Of a stretch of DNA of 64,000 nt, positions 52,350 through 61,274 are shown one piece after another. Below the pieces are notes generated by a model that ran no database searches, was not told the origin of the DNA, and saw only the letters and a program-made list of their open reading frames with translations. Position 1 is the first letter of the stretch; every line of letters starts with the position of its first letter. The DNA lies in assembly GCA_050184295.1 (NCBI GenBank), contig JBFXAM010000008.1, forward strand, positions 1 to 64,000. Direction: 5' to 3'. The stretch comes from JBFXAM01 sp050184295. GTDB taxonomy: Bacteria > Planctomycetota > Phycisphaerae > UBA1845 > Fen-1342. The position numbers and the translations under genes are program-made.

Positions 52350-52570
52350 ACCCAATCGACAGCCCGCCGGGACAAGCGCTCCGGCCGCCCGCACGCAGGG
52401 ATTCACACACCGGCCAGTCGCCGGGTTGGCGCGCAACTCGGCGGCGTCGGCTCTTGGGACGCGCTGCGGTCGGTTCCGCCGGTGACCGCGTCGCCGGTCT
52501 TGCGCGGATCGCGGGTACGCGGCGGGCATCCGCCGCGCGGGAGAGTGGGGCTGGGGTTCGTGAACAACGG

Positions 52571-52576
52571 TATACT
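52571..52576 (+). promoter_or_regulatory. Candidate -10 box directly ahead of tilS (possible leaderless mRNA)
   Basis: TATACT ends 7 nt before GTG 52584, the geometry expected if transcription starts at or next to the start codon. There is no good -35, and the alternative upstream GTG (52560) would make this box part of the coding sequence. Confidence 0.35.
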
Positions 52577-52583
52577 CACGGCC

Positions 52584-54059
52584 GTGAATTGGGACGGTTT
52601 CCTTGGACAATTCGGCGATTGGCTGGCGACGCGCGGGCTGCTGCTGCCGGCGGGGCGCTGGGTGATCGGCGTGTCCGGCGGGCCGGATTCGACGCTGCTG
52701 CTGCACGCGCTGTACACGCTGTCCGCCGAGCGCGGGCTGAACTGGGCCTTGCACGTCGCGCACCTTCACCACGGGCTGCGCGCCTCCGACGCCGACGCCG
52801 ACGCCGCCTTTGTTCAGCAGCTCGCCGATCAGCTTGGCCTGCCGATGTCCGCGGAGCGCGTCGACATCCGCGGTCAGATCGCCGAGCACGGCGGCTCCAC
52901 GGAGGAAGTCGCGCGGCAGCGGCGCTACGAGTTTCTCGAACGCGTGGCGCTGCGCACCGGCAGCGATTGCTGCGCCGTCGGCCATCACGGCGACGACAAC
53001 GCCGAAACGATCCTCCATCGCATCTGTCGCGGCACAGGCTTGCGCGGACTGCGCGGCATGAGCGACGTGCGCGCCATCCAACCCGGCAGCCGTGTGCGTC
53101 TCGTGCGCCCGTTCCTGCCGCTGCGGCGCGACGAGATCGCGGAGCTGTGCCGCGCGCGGCAAATCGCGTTTCGCATCGACGCGACCAACGAATCGAGCGA
53201 GTTCACGCGCGGCCGCATCCGCGCGCAGGTGCTGCCGCTGTTGCGCGAGGCCGTCAATCCCCAGGTCACGGATGCGTTGCTGCGCCTCGGCGAGCAGGCG
53301 TCGTGGCTCGGCAATTATCTCGAAGACGCCGCCGCGCGCGTCTTCGACTCGATGGTCGTCTCCGAGGGCCCCGGGTTTGTCGCGATCAACACGGTCGCGC
53401 TGCTCGGCAAGCAGCGCATCATCCAGGCTGAGATCGTTCGCCATGCGGTGTCGACCGTGATGGGCGTCGAGCAGGACCTCAGCTTCGTGCACGTCGAGGC
53501 GATCCTACGGCTCGCCGCGGAGCGCGGCAGCGGCAAGGAAGTGCACGTGCCGGGTCCGGTGGTCGTGCGGAAGCGCTACGAGCGGCTGGAATTTCTGCCG
53601 CGCGAGGCGGCGGGCGACGACGCGGCGCCGGAGTTCGCACCGGTCTTCGTTCAGGTTCCCGGCCGGACGGCGCTCGATTCGTGGGCGGCGGAGCTGTACG
53701 CGGAGGTGCTCGACGTCGATCCGGAGCGGATCGCCGCCCGGCGCACGAACCTGAACCGGCGCGAGGAGTGGATCGACCTGGAGCGCGTCTACCCGCCGCT
53801 GCAAATCCGTCCGCGCCGCGAAGGCGACCGCTTCCACCCGCTCGGCGGCCCCGGAAGCAAAAGCCTGAGCGATTTCTTCATCGAGCAGAAGGTCGACCCG
53901 CGGCTGCGCGGTTGCGTGGGCGTGCTGTGCGACCAGCAGGGTCCGATCTGGGTGATGCCGCTCCGCATCGATGAGCGCGTCAAGCTCCGCAACACGACGC
54001 GCCGCGCGCTGCGCCTGGTGCTTGCGCCGCTCGGCCCGTCGTCCGCGGTCACGCCATGA
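52584..54059 (+). CDS. tilS: tRNA(Ile)-lysidine synthetase
   Basis: A 491-residue enzyme that converts C34 of tRNA-Ile(CAU) to lysidine, giving it AUA specificity. It has the PP-loop signature VIGVSGGPDSTLLLHAL, VAHLHHGLR, RRYEFLER and AVGHHGDDNAETILHRICRGTG in two parts. The FRIDATNES and RIRAQVLP segments belong to TilS rather than other PP-loop enzymes. The C-terminal third contains the TilS_C-like PLRIDERV region. Start GTG 52584 leaves the usual short N-terminus before the PP-loop; GTG 52560 is an in-frame alternative. It ends in a 4-nt overlap with the next gene, so they are co-translated. Confidence 0.93.
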   Translation: MNWDGFLGQFGDWLATRGLLLPAGRWVIGVSGGPDSTLLLHALYTLSAERGLNWALHVAHLHHGLRASDADADAAFVQQLADQLGLPMSAERVDIRGQIAEHGGSTEEVARQRRYEFLERVALRTGSDCCAVGHHGDDNAETILHRICRGTGLRGLRGMSDVRAIQPGSRVRLVRPFLPLRRDEIAELCRARQIAFRIDATNESSEFTRGRIRAQVLPLLREAVNPQVTDALLRLGEQASWLGNYLEDAAARVFDSMVVSEGPGFVAINTVALLGKQRIIQAEIVRHAVSTVMGVEQDLSFVHVEAILRLAAERGSGKEVHVPGPVVVRKRYERLEFLPREAAGDDAAPEFAPVFVQVPGRTALDSWAAELYAEVLDVDPERIAARRTNLNRREEWIDLERVYPPLQIRPRREGDRFHPLGGPGSKSLSDFFIEQKVDPRLRGCVGVLCDQQGPIWVMPLRIDERVKLRNTTRRALRLVLAPLGPSSAVTP

Positions 54060-55249
54060 CGCCGGCGGCGCGACGCATCGCGCTGGCCGTGTTCGCGCTG
54101 GCGCTGGTGCTGCGCGGCGGGTGGGTGCTTGCGCAGTGGGCGCGCGACGGGGCCGCGCTGACCTACGACGACGAGCGGCTGCACTGGCAGCTCGCGACCC
54201 ACCTGGTGCGCGACGGAGCGCTGGTGAGCGACGACGGGCGCTTCGCCGCGCGCCTGCCGCTCTATCCGCTCTTTGTGGCCGGCGGCGCACTGCTTGGCGA
54301 AACGGGCGTGTTGGTCGTGCGGCTGATGCAGGCGCTGGTCGGGGCGCTGACGGCAGCGCTGGCGGCGGAGTTGGCCGGCCTCGCGCTCGACCGGCGCGCC
54401 GCGGTGCTTGCCGGCTTGCTCGTCGCGCTCGATCCGTTCGCGATCTTCTTCAGCAACCTCTTGCTGAACGAGACGCTCTTCGCGGCGCTGCTGGTCGGAC
54501 TGGCGCTCGCGAGCTGGCACGAACTGCGCATTGCCGGCCGGCGGCCCGGCGCGGCGCTGCTCGCCGCCGGCGCGCTCGCCGGCGCCGCCGTCCTCACCCG
54601 CCCGGAAGCGCTGCTGCTGGTCGCGCTCCAGACCGCGTTGCTCGCGGCGGCAAGCCGCGGCCGGCGCGACGGCGCGCTGCGCGCCGGCGTTCTCGCACTC
54701 GCGGTCGCGGCGCCGCTTGGCGCGTTCGGGCTGCGCAACGCGCACGTGCTCGGCGGCTTCGCTCCGCTCGGCGCCAACGGCGGCGTCACGCTCTACGACG
54801 GCCAGGGCCCGCAGGCGGACGGTCGGAGCGACCAGGCGTTCCTGCAACACCTTCCGCAACTGGACGGCCTCGGCGAGCTCGAACGCGACCGCGCTCTGCG
54901 ATCGCTCGCGCTCGCCGAAATGGCCGCCGACCCGTGGCGCGTCACCCGCTTGGCGGGCGCGAAGCTCGCGCGCACCTGGAGCCCGTGGCCGAACGTGGCC
55001 GACTATCGTGGCGGCGTCGCGGGCGCCGTCGGCGCGCTGTACACGCTGTGCGTGGTTGCGGCGGCGCTCGTCGGCGCGTGGCGGCTCCGCGCGCGGCGCG
55101 TGCTGCTGGTCAATCTGCTGCTGCCCGCGGTCGCGACGACGCTGACGTGCTGCATCTTCATCGGCAGCGTGCGCTACCGCGTGCCGGCGATGCCGCTGCT
55201 CGCCGTGGTCGCCGCCGGCGCGGTTCCTTATCGCCGGCCGTCGCTGTAA
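54056..55249 (+). CDS. GT-C/ArnT-like membrane glycosyltransferase family protein
   Basis: A 397-residue protein with about ten hydrophobic helices. Near the N-terminus, YDDERLHWQLATHLVRDG resembles the D-x-x-x-Y/E region of lipid-linked sugar transferases (dolichyl-phosphate-mannose-type, GT39/83). A RPEALLLVALQTALL helix and a large Ala/Leu-rich core follow. The EA/DE motifs suggest a metal-independent GT-C fold; donor and acceptor cannot be told. It overlaps tilS by 4 nt and is followed closely by the thioredoxin-fold gene on the same strand. Confidence 0.65.
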   Translation: MTPAARRIALAVFALALVLRGGWVLAQWARDGAALTYDDERLHWQLATHLVRDGALVSDDGRFAARLPLYPLFVAGGALLGETGVLVVRLMQALVGALTAALAAELAGLALDRRAAVLAGLLVALDPFAIFFSNLLLNETLFAALLVGLALASWHELRIAGRRPGAALLAAGALAGAAVLTRPEALLLVALQTALLAAASRGRRDGALRAGVLALAVAAPLGAFGLRNAHVLGGFAPLGANGGVTLYDGQGPQADGRSDQAFLQHLPQLDGLGELERDRALRSLALAEMAADPWRVTRLAGAKLARTWSPWPNVADYRGGVAGAVGALYTLCVVAAALVGAWRLRARRVLLVNLLLPAVATTLTCCIFIGSVRYRVPAMPLLAVVAAGAVPYRRPSL

Positions 55250-55300
55250 CGCGCTGCCGCCGGGCGCCCTCCGCCGTTGGCTCGCGTGCGCCGCGGGAGT

Positions 55301-56365
55301 ATGCTGCACGGCGCGATGTGGATCCTATCCCTTACGCTGGGGCTGGTGTGCGCGGGCCAGCCCGCAGTGGCGCCCGCTTCGGAAGAGGAGCTTTGGCGCG
55401 AGATCGCCGCGCTGCGCGACGTCGCCTCGACACAGCCGTTCGCCGCGCGCTTACCCGCCGAAGTCGATCGAAGACGCTCGCTGATCGCACGGCTGCGGAC
55501 CTATCAGAACACGTTCCCCGGCGGGGCGCACCGCGATGAAGCGGTTTCGCTGGAGCTGCTGTCGCTGTTCGAGCTGGGCACGCTCGAAGGCGGCCGGCTC
55601 GACGCGCTGTGCGCGCGTGCGGGCGAGCTTGGCGCGCGCCCGCCATCGGACGGCAGCGCGCAGGAAGCGGCGTATTGGGAGATTGTCTGCCGGCGGCATC
55701 GCACGGCGCTCGCCACCACGCAGCCGACGCCGGTGCGCGTGCTCGACTCCGACGCCGGCCTGCTCCGCGAGTACGCCGCGTATGCGGAGCGGTTTCCCGC
55801 GAGCCGGCACGTACCGCGCATGGCGGTCGCGCTCTTCGACGACGCGCTGCGCCGCGACGATCGCGTGGCGTTGCGCCAAATCGTCGAGCAAGTCCAGGCG
55901 GCGTTTCCCGACCACGCGGTGACGCAGCAATTGCGCGGCGCGCTGCGACGGGTCGACGCGCAGGGCCAGCGCTTCTGGCTGAGCGTGCGACTGGCCGACG
56001 GATCGCCGCTCGACACGCGCGAGTACGCCGGCCATCCGGTTCTGATTGTCGTGTGGGCCGAGTTCGAGCCCGCGGCCACGCGCTGTGCCCGGGCGGTCGA
56101 CGAGTTCGCGGCGTCCCATGCGGATGTGCGCGTGGTGGGCGTCAATCTCGACGACAACACGGCGGCGGCCTCGGTCGCCGCGCAGCGCTTGGGGCTCGGG
56201 TGGAAGCAGTTCAATGACGGGCTCGGGTGGGCGAACGAGTTCGCGCGCGAGTGGGGCGTGCGCGCGGTGCCCACCGTGTTCGTGATCGACCGCAACAGCC
56301 GGCTCGTGGGCGCCGCCGGCGCGGACGACTGGCGAACGCTTGCCGAGCGCGCGCTGGCGCGCTGA
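55301..56365 (+). CDS. TlpA/thioredoxin-fold exported protein lacking CxxC
   Basis: About 354 residues with an N-terminal hydrophobic signal (residues about 5-20, SLTLGLVCAG). The first 200 residues are helical (TPR-like repeats, ALFELG, RHVPRMAVALF). The C-terminal 130 residues look like a thioredoxin fold (VLIVVWAEFEPAATRCARAVDEFAASH, GVRAVPTVFVIDRNSRLVG). The cis-Pro strand AVPTVF is kept, but the active CxxC is replaced by EPAATRC with a single Cys, so dithiol redox activity is unlikely. Start may be ATG 55301 or ATG 55316. It follows the GT-C gene on the same strand. Confidence 0.7.
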   Translation: MLHGAMWILSLTLGLVCAGQPAVAPASEEELWREIAALRDVASTQPFAARLPAEVDRRRSLIARLRTYQNTFPGGAHRDEAVSLELLSLFELGTLEGGRLDALCARAGELGARPPSDGSAQEAAYWEIVCRRHRTALATTQPTPVRVLDSDAGLLREYAAYAERFPASRHVPRMAVALFDDALRRDDRVALRQIVEQVQAAFPDHAVTQQLRGALRRVDAQGQRFWLSVRLADGSPLDTREYAGHPVLIVVWAEFEPAATRCARAVDEFAASHADVRVVGVNLDDNTAAASVAAQRLGLGWKQFNDGLGWANEFAREWGVRAVPTVFVIDRNSRLVGAAGADDWRTLAERALAR

Positions 56366-56466
56366 CGCGCAAGCCCCACACACCGCCGGCGGCGGCCCGA
56401 ACCGGCTTCGCCCGGCGTCCCGCGGCCCGGCTTGGGCCACGGAATCCGGATGCGCCGCCGCTTGCG

Positions 56467-56495
56467 TTGACGCCGCCCGCCGGGTCGGGTACACC
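56467..56495 (+). promoter_or_regulatory. Candidate promoter of the coiled-coil protein gene
   Basis: TTGACG (56467-56472) and TACACC (56490-56495) are 17 bp apart. GGGAG lies 7 nt before the GTG start at 56582. Confidence 0.35.
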
Positions 56496-56581
56496 ACCCG
56501 TCGGCTTGCCCCGCTGACCGGCCGCGGGTCCCTCGGCCTGCGAACCGGGCCGCCAGAAACCGCTTTGCGCGGGAGTCGCCT

Positions 56582-58408
56582 GTGACGCGTGCGATCTTCA
56601 TCGGCCTGATCGTCGGCGTGGTGCTGCTCGGCGCGATCTTCGTCGCGCCGGCGCTGTTCCCCACTCCGGAGCAACAGAACCGCGCCGCGCTGGAGCAGGC
56701 GACGCTCGCGTTGCGCACGGCGCACGGCTTCGACCCGGACCTGCCGCGGCTTGCCCGCGCGTCCGATCCGGCGGCGCTGAAACAGGCGGACTTGCAGAAA
56801 CTCGTCGACAGCGCGCCCGAAGCGTTCCAGAAACTCGGCGAGCACCTGGCCCGCGAAGTCGCGGCCGCCCAGCAGCGCGACCGCGCAGCGAACGTCCCCG
56901 CGGGCACGTATGCCGCGCCCGCACTGACCGGCACCGGCGTGAAGCACGCCGCGGAAGCATTCGACCAGCTCGTCGGCCAGAATGACGCGTTGCTTCAGAC
57001 CGCAGAGCGCGAGGCGGCGGCGGCGCAGCAGAGCGGCCGCGACGTGGTCGGCGTCTCCACCGCGCTCGGCATGGTGCAATATGCGCGTGCGTCCCAACTG
57101 CTCGCCGAGGCGCAGCGCCTGCGGACCGAGCACGGTGACCAGCTCGCCCGTCTGCTCGAGAACGCGAGCGTGTGGAAGCTCGCCAAAGGCGATGCCGATC
57201 ATTACGCCGGTCTCGACACGACGGAGATTCGCGCGCAACTCGCCGCCGACCTCGCCGAGTTGCAGAAGCAGGAAGCCGCGGCCAACGCCGACGAGCAGGC
57301 GCTTGCGGCGCAGGTCGCCGAGCGAGAGCAGGAAGTGGCGGCGGTTCGAGCCGAGCTGACGGCGGCGCGCGACGAGCTTACGAAACTCGAGCACCAAAGC
57401 TTCCAGCTCGGCGACGATTCGTCCTTCGCGGCGTATCGCAGCCAGTATCAGCAGCTGATCGATCGACTCGACGGGCTGCAACAGCGCGAGCAGTCGCTGG
57501 CGTTCGGCGCCCGGACCGGCGTGGAGCTCGACGAGCTCGACGCCGACGCCGGCGCGCCGGCGGACGACGGCGGAGAGACAATCGACGGTCTTGGAACAAT
57601 GCAGGCGCGGCTCGCGACTGCAACGCAGCGGCGCGCGGCGCTGGGCAAGGCGCGCGAGTTGACGCAGGCGCAGATCGCAAACCTGGAGCAGTCGGGTCGG
57701 GCCGCGGCGGAAGTTCAACAGCGCTACGCGGCCGTGCAAACGGAGGTTCAGAAGCGCATCGAGGCCGTCGCCGCAGACGTACAGCAGACGGCCGATGCGG
57801 CGATGCAGAAAGAAGAAGAGGCGATCAAGGCCGCCGAGAACGCGCGCCGCGCGTTCGCCGACGCCGAGACCGCCGCCGACAACTGGAAGCGCGCCGCCGG
57901 CGAGCTCCAGCAATCGAGCGACCCGGAGCGTACGAATCCGCGGCTGCGCATGATCGGCGACGACCAGGTGACGCGCGACATCGCCGCGAGCGGCGCCGCG
58001 CAGGCGCGCCTTTTGCTGGCCCGGGCACATGTGCTGCGTCACGCCGCAATGGGCGAGCACCTGGCGGTCTTCGAGCGTTATCGCGATCTTGCGGCGGGCG
58101 TCGAGTTCGATAAGCCGGCGCTCCAGAAATCCATCGACGAAGCGCGCGAGAACGCGATCAAGGCACTCAACGACGCGGTCCAGTCCTTTGAGAAGCTCTC
58201 GAAGGGGAAGCCCGAGTCGGCGTGGATCCCGCAGGTCTCGCTGGCCGCCGCGTATCACTTGCTCGCGCGCGTCGATGCGGGCCAGGCGACCGCCCATCGC
58301 GCCCGCGCGCTCGAGCTGCTCAAGTCCGCGACCGAAAAGCGCGACCAGGCTCCCTACACGCGCACCGCGGTCCGTTTCCGCGAACACCTCGCCGCCGGCG
58401 GAGAGTAA
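56582..58408 (+). CDS. Membrane-anchored coiled-coil protein
   Basis: A 608-residue protein. An N-terminal helix (IFIGLIVGVVLLGAIFVAPAL) anchors it, and most of the rest is Ala/Glu/Gln-rich helix. Heptad-like stretches occur at about residues 200-270 and 370-450. An acidic linker (ELDELDADAGAPADDGGE) lies near residue 320. The C-terminal 100 residues resemble TPR-type hairpins (YHLLARVDAGQATAHRARALELL). Function is unknown; a scaffold or cell-envelope organiser is possible. Start GTG 56582 has GGGAG 7 nt upstream. It lies downstream of the thioredoxin-fold gene by 216 bp. Confidence 0.75.
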   Translation: MTRAIFIGLIVGVVLLGAIFVAPALFPTPEQQNRAALEQATLALRTAHGFDPDLPRLARASDPAALKQADLQKLVDSAPEAFQKLGEHLAREVAAAQQRDRAANVPAGTYAAPALTGTGVKHAAEAFDQLVGQNDALLQTAEREAAAAQQSGRDVVGVSTALGMVQYARASQLLAEAQRLRTEHGDQLARLLENASVWKLAKGDADHYAGLDTTEIRAQLAADLAELQKQEAAANADEQALAAQVAEREQEVAAVRAELTAARDELTKLEHQSFQLGDDSSFAAYRSQYQQLIDRLDGLQQREQSLAFGARTGVELDELDADAGAPADDGGETIDGLGTMQARLATATQRRAALGKARELTQAQIANLEQSGRAAAEVQQRYAAVQTEVQKRIEAVAADVQQTADAAMQKEEEAIKAAENARRAFADAETAADNWKRAAGELQQSSDPERTNPRLRMIGDDQVTRDIAASGAAQARLLLARAHVLRHAAMGEHLAVFERYRDLAAGVEFDKPALQKSIDEARENAIKALNDAVQSFEKLSKGKPESAWIPQVSLAAAYHLLARVDAGQATAHRARALELLKSATEKRDQAPYTRTAVRFREHLAAGGE

Positions 58409-58434
58409 TCAACCGACGCCGTCGATTCCCCGCT

Positions 58435-58644
58435 CTACCGCGCCCGGAGTTGGCGCGCCGGCACGCCTTCTCGACTCACTCGCACGCGGAGCGGCCGCAG
58501 GCATCGCGGACACCGCCCGACATATTCCAGCACGCCGGGATCACGATAGACGCGCGCATACGCGCCGCAGCACTCGAAAAACACGCCGACATAGGGTCGC
58601 GCGACGCGCCGCGATGAGTTCGGCGGGGTCGATCTCGTGGGCAT
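58435..58644 (-). CDS. Small zinc-ribbon-like protein
   Basis: A 69-residue protein. RPYVGVFFECCGAYARVYRD and YVGRCPRCLRPLRVRV give two cysteine pairs (FECC, CPRC) suitable for a zinc ribbon, and planctomycetes carry similar short proteins. The start is uncertain: ATG 58644 is the nearest to the conserved block, and no strong ribosome binding site precedes it. It converges with the coiled-coil gene and is on the same strand as trpF, 147 bp downstream of its stop. Function unknown. Confidence 0.6.
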   Translation of the reverse strand: MPTRSTPPNSSRRVARPYVGVFFECCGAYARVYRDPGVLEYVGRCPRCLRPLRVRVSREGVPARQLRAR

Positions 58645-58790
58645 CGGCGGTGATCCCGGCGACCATGAACCAGCGAAAACTGCGCGTCGCGCCCGCGGCG
58701 AATACGCGCCGGCGCTCGACCCGGTCCGCTCCATATTCATCGGCCGCGCGGGTTCGTCGCCTTCGCTCGAGCGGCGCCCCGCCCGGCCTG

Positions 58791-59513
58791 TCAAAGCAAG
58801 CGCGCCGCCGCGATGAAGCGGCGCACTTTCCCGGCGTCCTTGCGCCCGGGGGCCGACTCGACCCCGCGCGCCACGTCCACGACCTGAAACCGCCCGCTCG
58901 CGATCGTCGCGGCGAGCGTCTCCGCGGTCAGCCCGCCGGAGCACCACAGCGGAGGAAACTCCGCCGGCCAGCGGCGGGACAGCGCGGCAAAGTCGACCAC
59001 CACCTCCGGCGGCGCTGCGGGGCACGCTCCGGGCTCCGGCGGCGTCGCTTTCGGCAGATCAAGCAAGACCGCGTCGAGCCGCACGCGCCGCGCGGTGGTC
59101 GCACGAACGAATTCGTGGAGCGCAAGCTCCGCGTCCGGCGAACCGAGTTCCCACGCCTTCACGATGCGCAGACGCCCCGACGTGCGGGCCGCACGCGCGG
59201 GCCCGCTCGACACATCGGTCGGCGGATTGCCGGAGGCGAGCGCCGCAACGAAATCCGCATCTTCGCGCCCGTGCAACTGCACCCAGCCCGCGCCGGTCGC
59301 GGCAAGAGCGTCGCGAATCGCGCGGAGCGATTCGTCGCGAAACACGAGCACGGGCGCGGTGGACGCCGGGACGGCGGCGACAATCTCCGCGGCGGTCGTG
59401 AGCGGCGCGCCGCGCGCGCTGCGCGCGAGAATCACTCCGACATACTCCGCACCGCAGCGTGCCGCATAGACCGCGTCCGCCACGCTGCACATGCCGCAGA
59501 TCTTCACCTGCAC
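58791..59513 (-). CDS. trpF: Phosphoribosylanthranilate isomerase
   Basis: A 240-residue TIM-barrel enzyme of tryptophan synthesis, converting PRA to CdRP. It has VKICGM (catalytic Cys) at the start, YVGVILARSARG, VQLHG, LDAVLLDLP (catalytic Asp strand), SGGLTAET and VVDVARGVESAPGRKDAGKV, the phosphate-binding end. VDVARGVE differs from the usual VDVSSGVE. Slight insertions make it longer than the usual 200-210. Start GTG 59513 follows GGGGAG 9 nt upstream. No other trp gene is in the window. It is divergent from pncB. Confidence 0.93.
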   Translation of the reverse strand: MQVKICGMCSVADAVYAARCGAEYVGVILARSARGAPLTTAAEIVAAVPASTAPVLVFRDESLRAIRDALAATGAGWVQLHGREDADFVAALASGNPPTDVSSGPARAARTSGRLRIVKAWELGSPDAELALHEFVRATTARRVRLDAVLLDLPKATPPEPGACPAAPPEVVVDFAALSRRWPAEFPPLWCSGGLTAETLAATIASGRFQVVDVARGVESAPGRKDAGKVRRFIAAARLL

Positions 59514-59761
59514 GCGCGAACTCCCCAATGAACCGGATCGGCGTCGCCGGCGTACGGGCGCCCGACCGCGGGCGCCGCTCGGGGATCGAAACGCCCCGCG
59601 TCCGGTGCATACGCTCCGGACGAGGCGGGCTGTCGCACCTGGAATCCAATCCCGTGCTGGCCACTGCCGGCGCGCGACGCTAGGCTCCGCGGCGTCCGAA
59701 CCGCGCGGCGCTCCGAATCGTACCGGATGCGGGCCCGTGGAGTCCTCGTGCAAGGCGCGGC

Positions 59762-61249
59762 GTGAGCATGTGCATTCCGACCGATCTGTATCGCCCGTCG
59801 CTCATGCTGCTGACCGACCTCTATCACCTCACCATGGCGTATGGCTACTGGAAGTCCGGCGTCGGCGACTGCGCCGCGGTGTTTCACCTTTTCTTCCGCA
59901 CGCAGCCCTTCGGCGGCGGGTACAGCATCGCGTGCGGGCTGCACTACGCGATCGAGTGGCTGAAGGCGTTTCGGTTTCAGGGAGAAGATCTTGAGTACCT
60001 CGGAACGCTCGCCGGCCACGACGGCGCGCCGCTCTTCGAACCCGCGTTTCTCGACTATCTGCGCGAGCTGCGCTTCACGTGCGACGTCGACGCGATCCCC
60101 GAAGGCACGGTCGTCTTTCCGCACGAGCCGCTCATCCGCGTGCGCGGGCCGATTATCCAGGGGCAGCTGCTCGAGACCCCGCTGCTGAACATGATCAATT
60201 TCCAGACGCTCGTCGCGACCAAGGCGGCCCGCGTCTGCCAGGCGGCGCGCGACGAGGCGGTGCTCGAATTCGGCCTCCGCCGCGCGCAGGGCTTCGACGG
60301 CGGGCTGGCCGCCAGCCGGGCCGCATTCGTCGGCGGCTGTGCCGCGACGTCGAACGTGCTCGCGGGGCGCCTGTTTGGAATTCCCGTCCGCGGAACCCAC
60401 GCACACAGCTGGGTGATGTCGTTCGACAGCGAGCTGGAGGCCTTTCAAGCCTACGCCGACGCCATGCCGAACAACTGCGTTTTCCTCGTCGACACCTACG
60501 ACACGCTCGACGGCGTGCGGCGCGCGATCGAAGTGGGCCGCAACCTGCGCGCCCGCGGTCGCAGCTTGCTGGGCGTACGGCTCGATTCCGGCGACTTCGC
60601 GTATCTCAGCATCGAGGCGCGGCGGCTGCTCGACGAGGCCGGCTTTCACGACACCGCTATCGTCGCCAGCAACGAGCTCGACGAGCACATCATCGCGAGC
60701 CTGAAGAACCAGGGCGCGACGATCAACGTCTGGGGCGTCGGAACCAAGCTCATCACCGCTTACGACCACCCCGCCATGGGCGGCGTCTACAAGCTCGGCG
60801 CCATTCGCCGGCCGGGCGGCAAGTGGGAACACAAGGTCAAGCTCTCGGAGCAGGCGCTGAAGGTGTCCAACCCCGGCATTCAGCAGGTCCGGCGCTTTCT
60901 CCACGAGCACGAGTTTCTCGCCGACATGATCTACGACGAGCAGACCTGGCCGCCGCTGGGCGCGGCCGCCGACGGCGTCATCGTCGATCCGCTCGATCCG
61001 ACCCGCCGCAAGCGCCTCCCCGCCGACGCGCCCTTCGAAGATCTGCTCGTGCCGGTCTTTCGGAACGGCGAGCCCCGTTTTGCGCCGCCTCCGCTCGACG
61101 CGGTCCGCGCCCGTACTCAGGCGCAGCTATCGGCGCTGCACCCCGGCATTCGACGGTTTGTGAATCCGCACCAGTATCCGGTCGGGCTCGAACTCTCGCT
61201 GCACGATCTCAAGGAGCACCTGATCCTGAAGGCGCGCGGGCTCGCATGA
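59762..61249 (+). CDS. pncB: Nicotinate phosphoribosyltransferase
   Basis: A 495-residue enzyme that joins nicotinate to PRPP to form NaMN. It has LLTDLYHLTMAYGYWKSG, FRTQPFGGGYSIACGL, TKAARVCQAA, the EFGLRRAQGFDGG motif, GTHAHSWVMSF (family phospho-His region) and LLGVRLDSGDFAYLS in order. VGTKLITAYDHPAMGGVYKL completes the fold. Start GTG 59762 (or ATG 59768) is close to the conserved start. It stands 25 nt upstream of pncA, its partner: pncA makes nicotinate that this enzyme uses. Convergence of salvage genes here is clear. Confidence 0.95.
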   Translation: MSMCIPTDLYRPSLMLLTDLYHLTMAYGYWKSGVGDCAAVFHLFFRTQPFGGGYSIACGLHYAIEWLKAFRFQGEDLEYLGTLAGHDGAPLFEPAFLDYLRELRFTCDVDAIPEGTVVFPHEPLIRVRGPIIQGQLLETPLLNMINFQTLVATKAARVCQAARDEAVLEFGLRRAQGFDGGLAASRAAFVGGCAATSNVLAGRLFGIPVRGTHAHSWVMSFDSELEAFQAYADAMPNNCVFLVDTYDTLDGVRRAIEVGRNLRARGRSLLGVRLDSGDFAYLSIEARRLLDEAGFHDTAIVASNELDEHIIASLKNQGATINVWGVGTKLITAYDHPAMGGVYKLGAIRRPGGKWEHKVKLSEQALKVSNPGIQQVRRFLHEHEFLADMIYDEQTWPPLGAAADGVIVDPLDPTRRKRLPADAPFEDLLVPVFRNGEPRFAPPPLDAVRARTQAQLSALHPGIRRFVNPHQYPVGLELSLHDLKEHLILKARGLA

Positions 61250-61274
61250 GCGACGCGCGGCGCGGAGCGAAGCG

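Larger units (their letters stand above)
52247..52583. other. Intergenic region between divergent S41 peptidase and tilS
   Basis: About 340 bp with a minus-strand promoter candidate (52321-52349) and a plus-strand TATACT (52571-52576) just ahead of tilS. No gene is seen. Confidence 0.55.

Noticed and set aside
55451..58387. 978-residue open frame on the minus strand
   Set aside because: Antisense to the thioredoxin-fold and coiled-coil genes; no domain visible.
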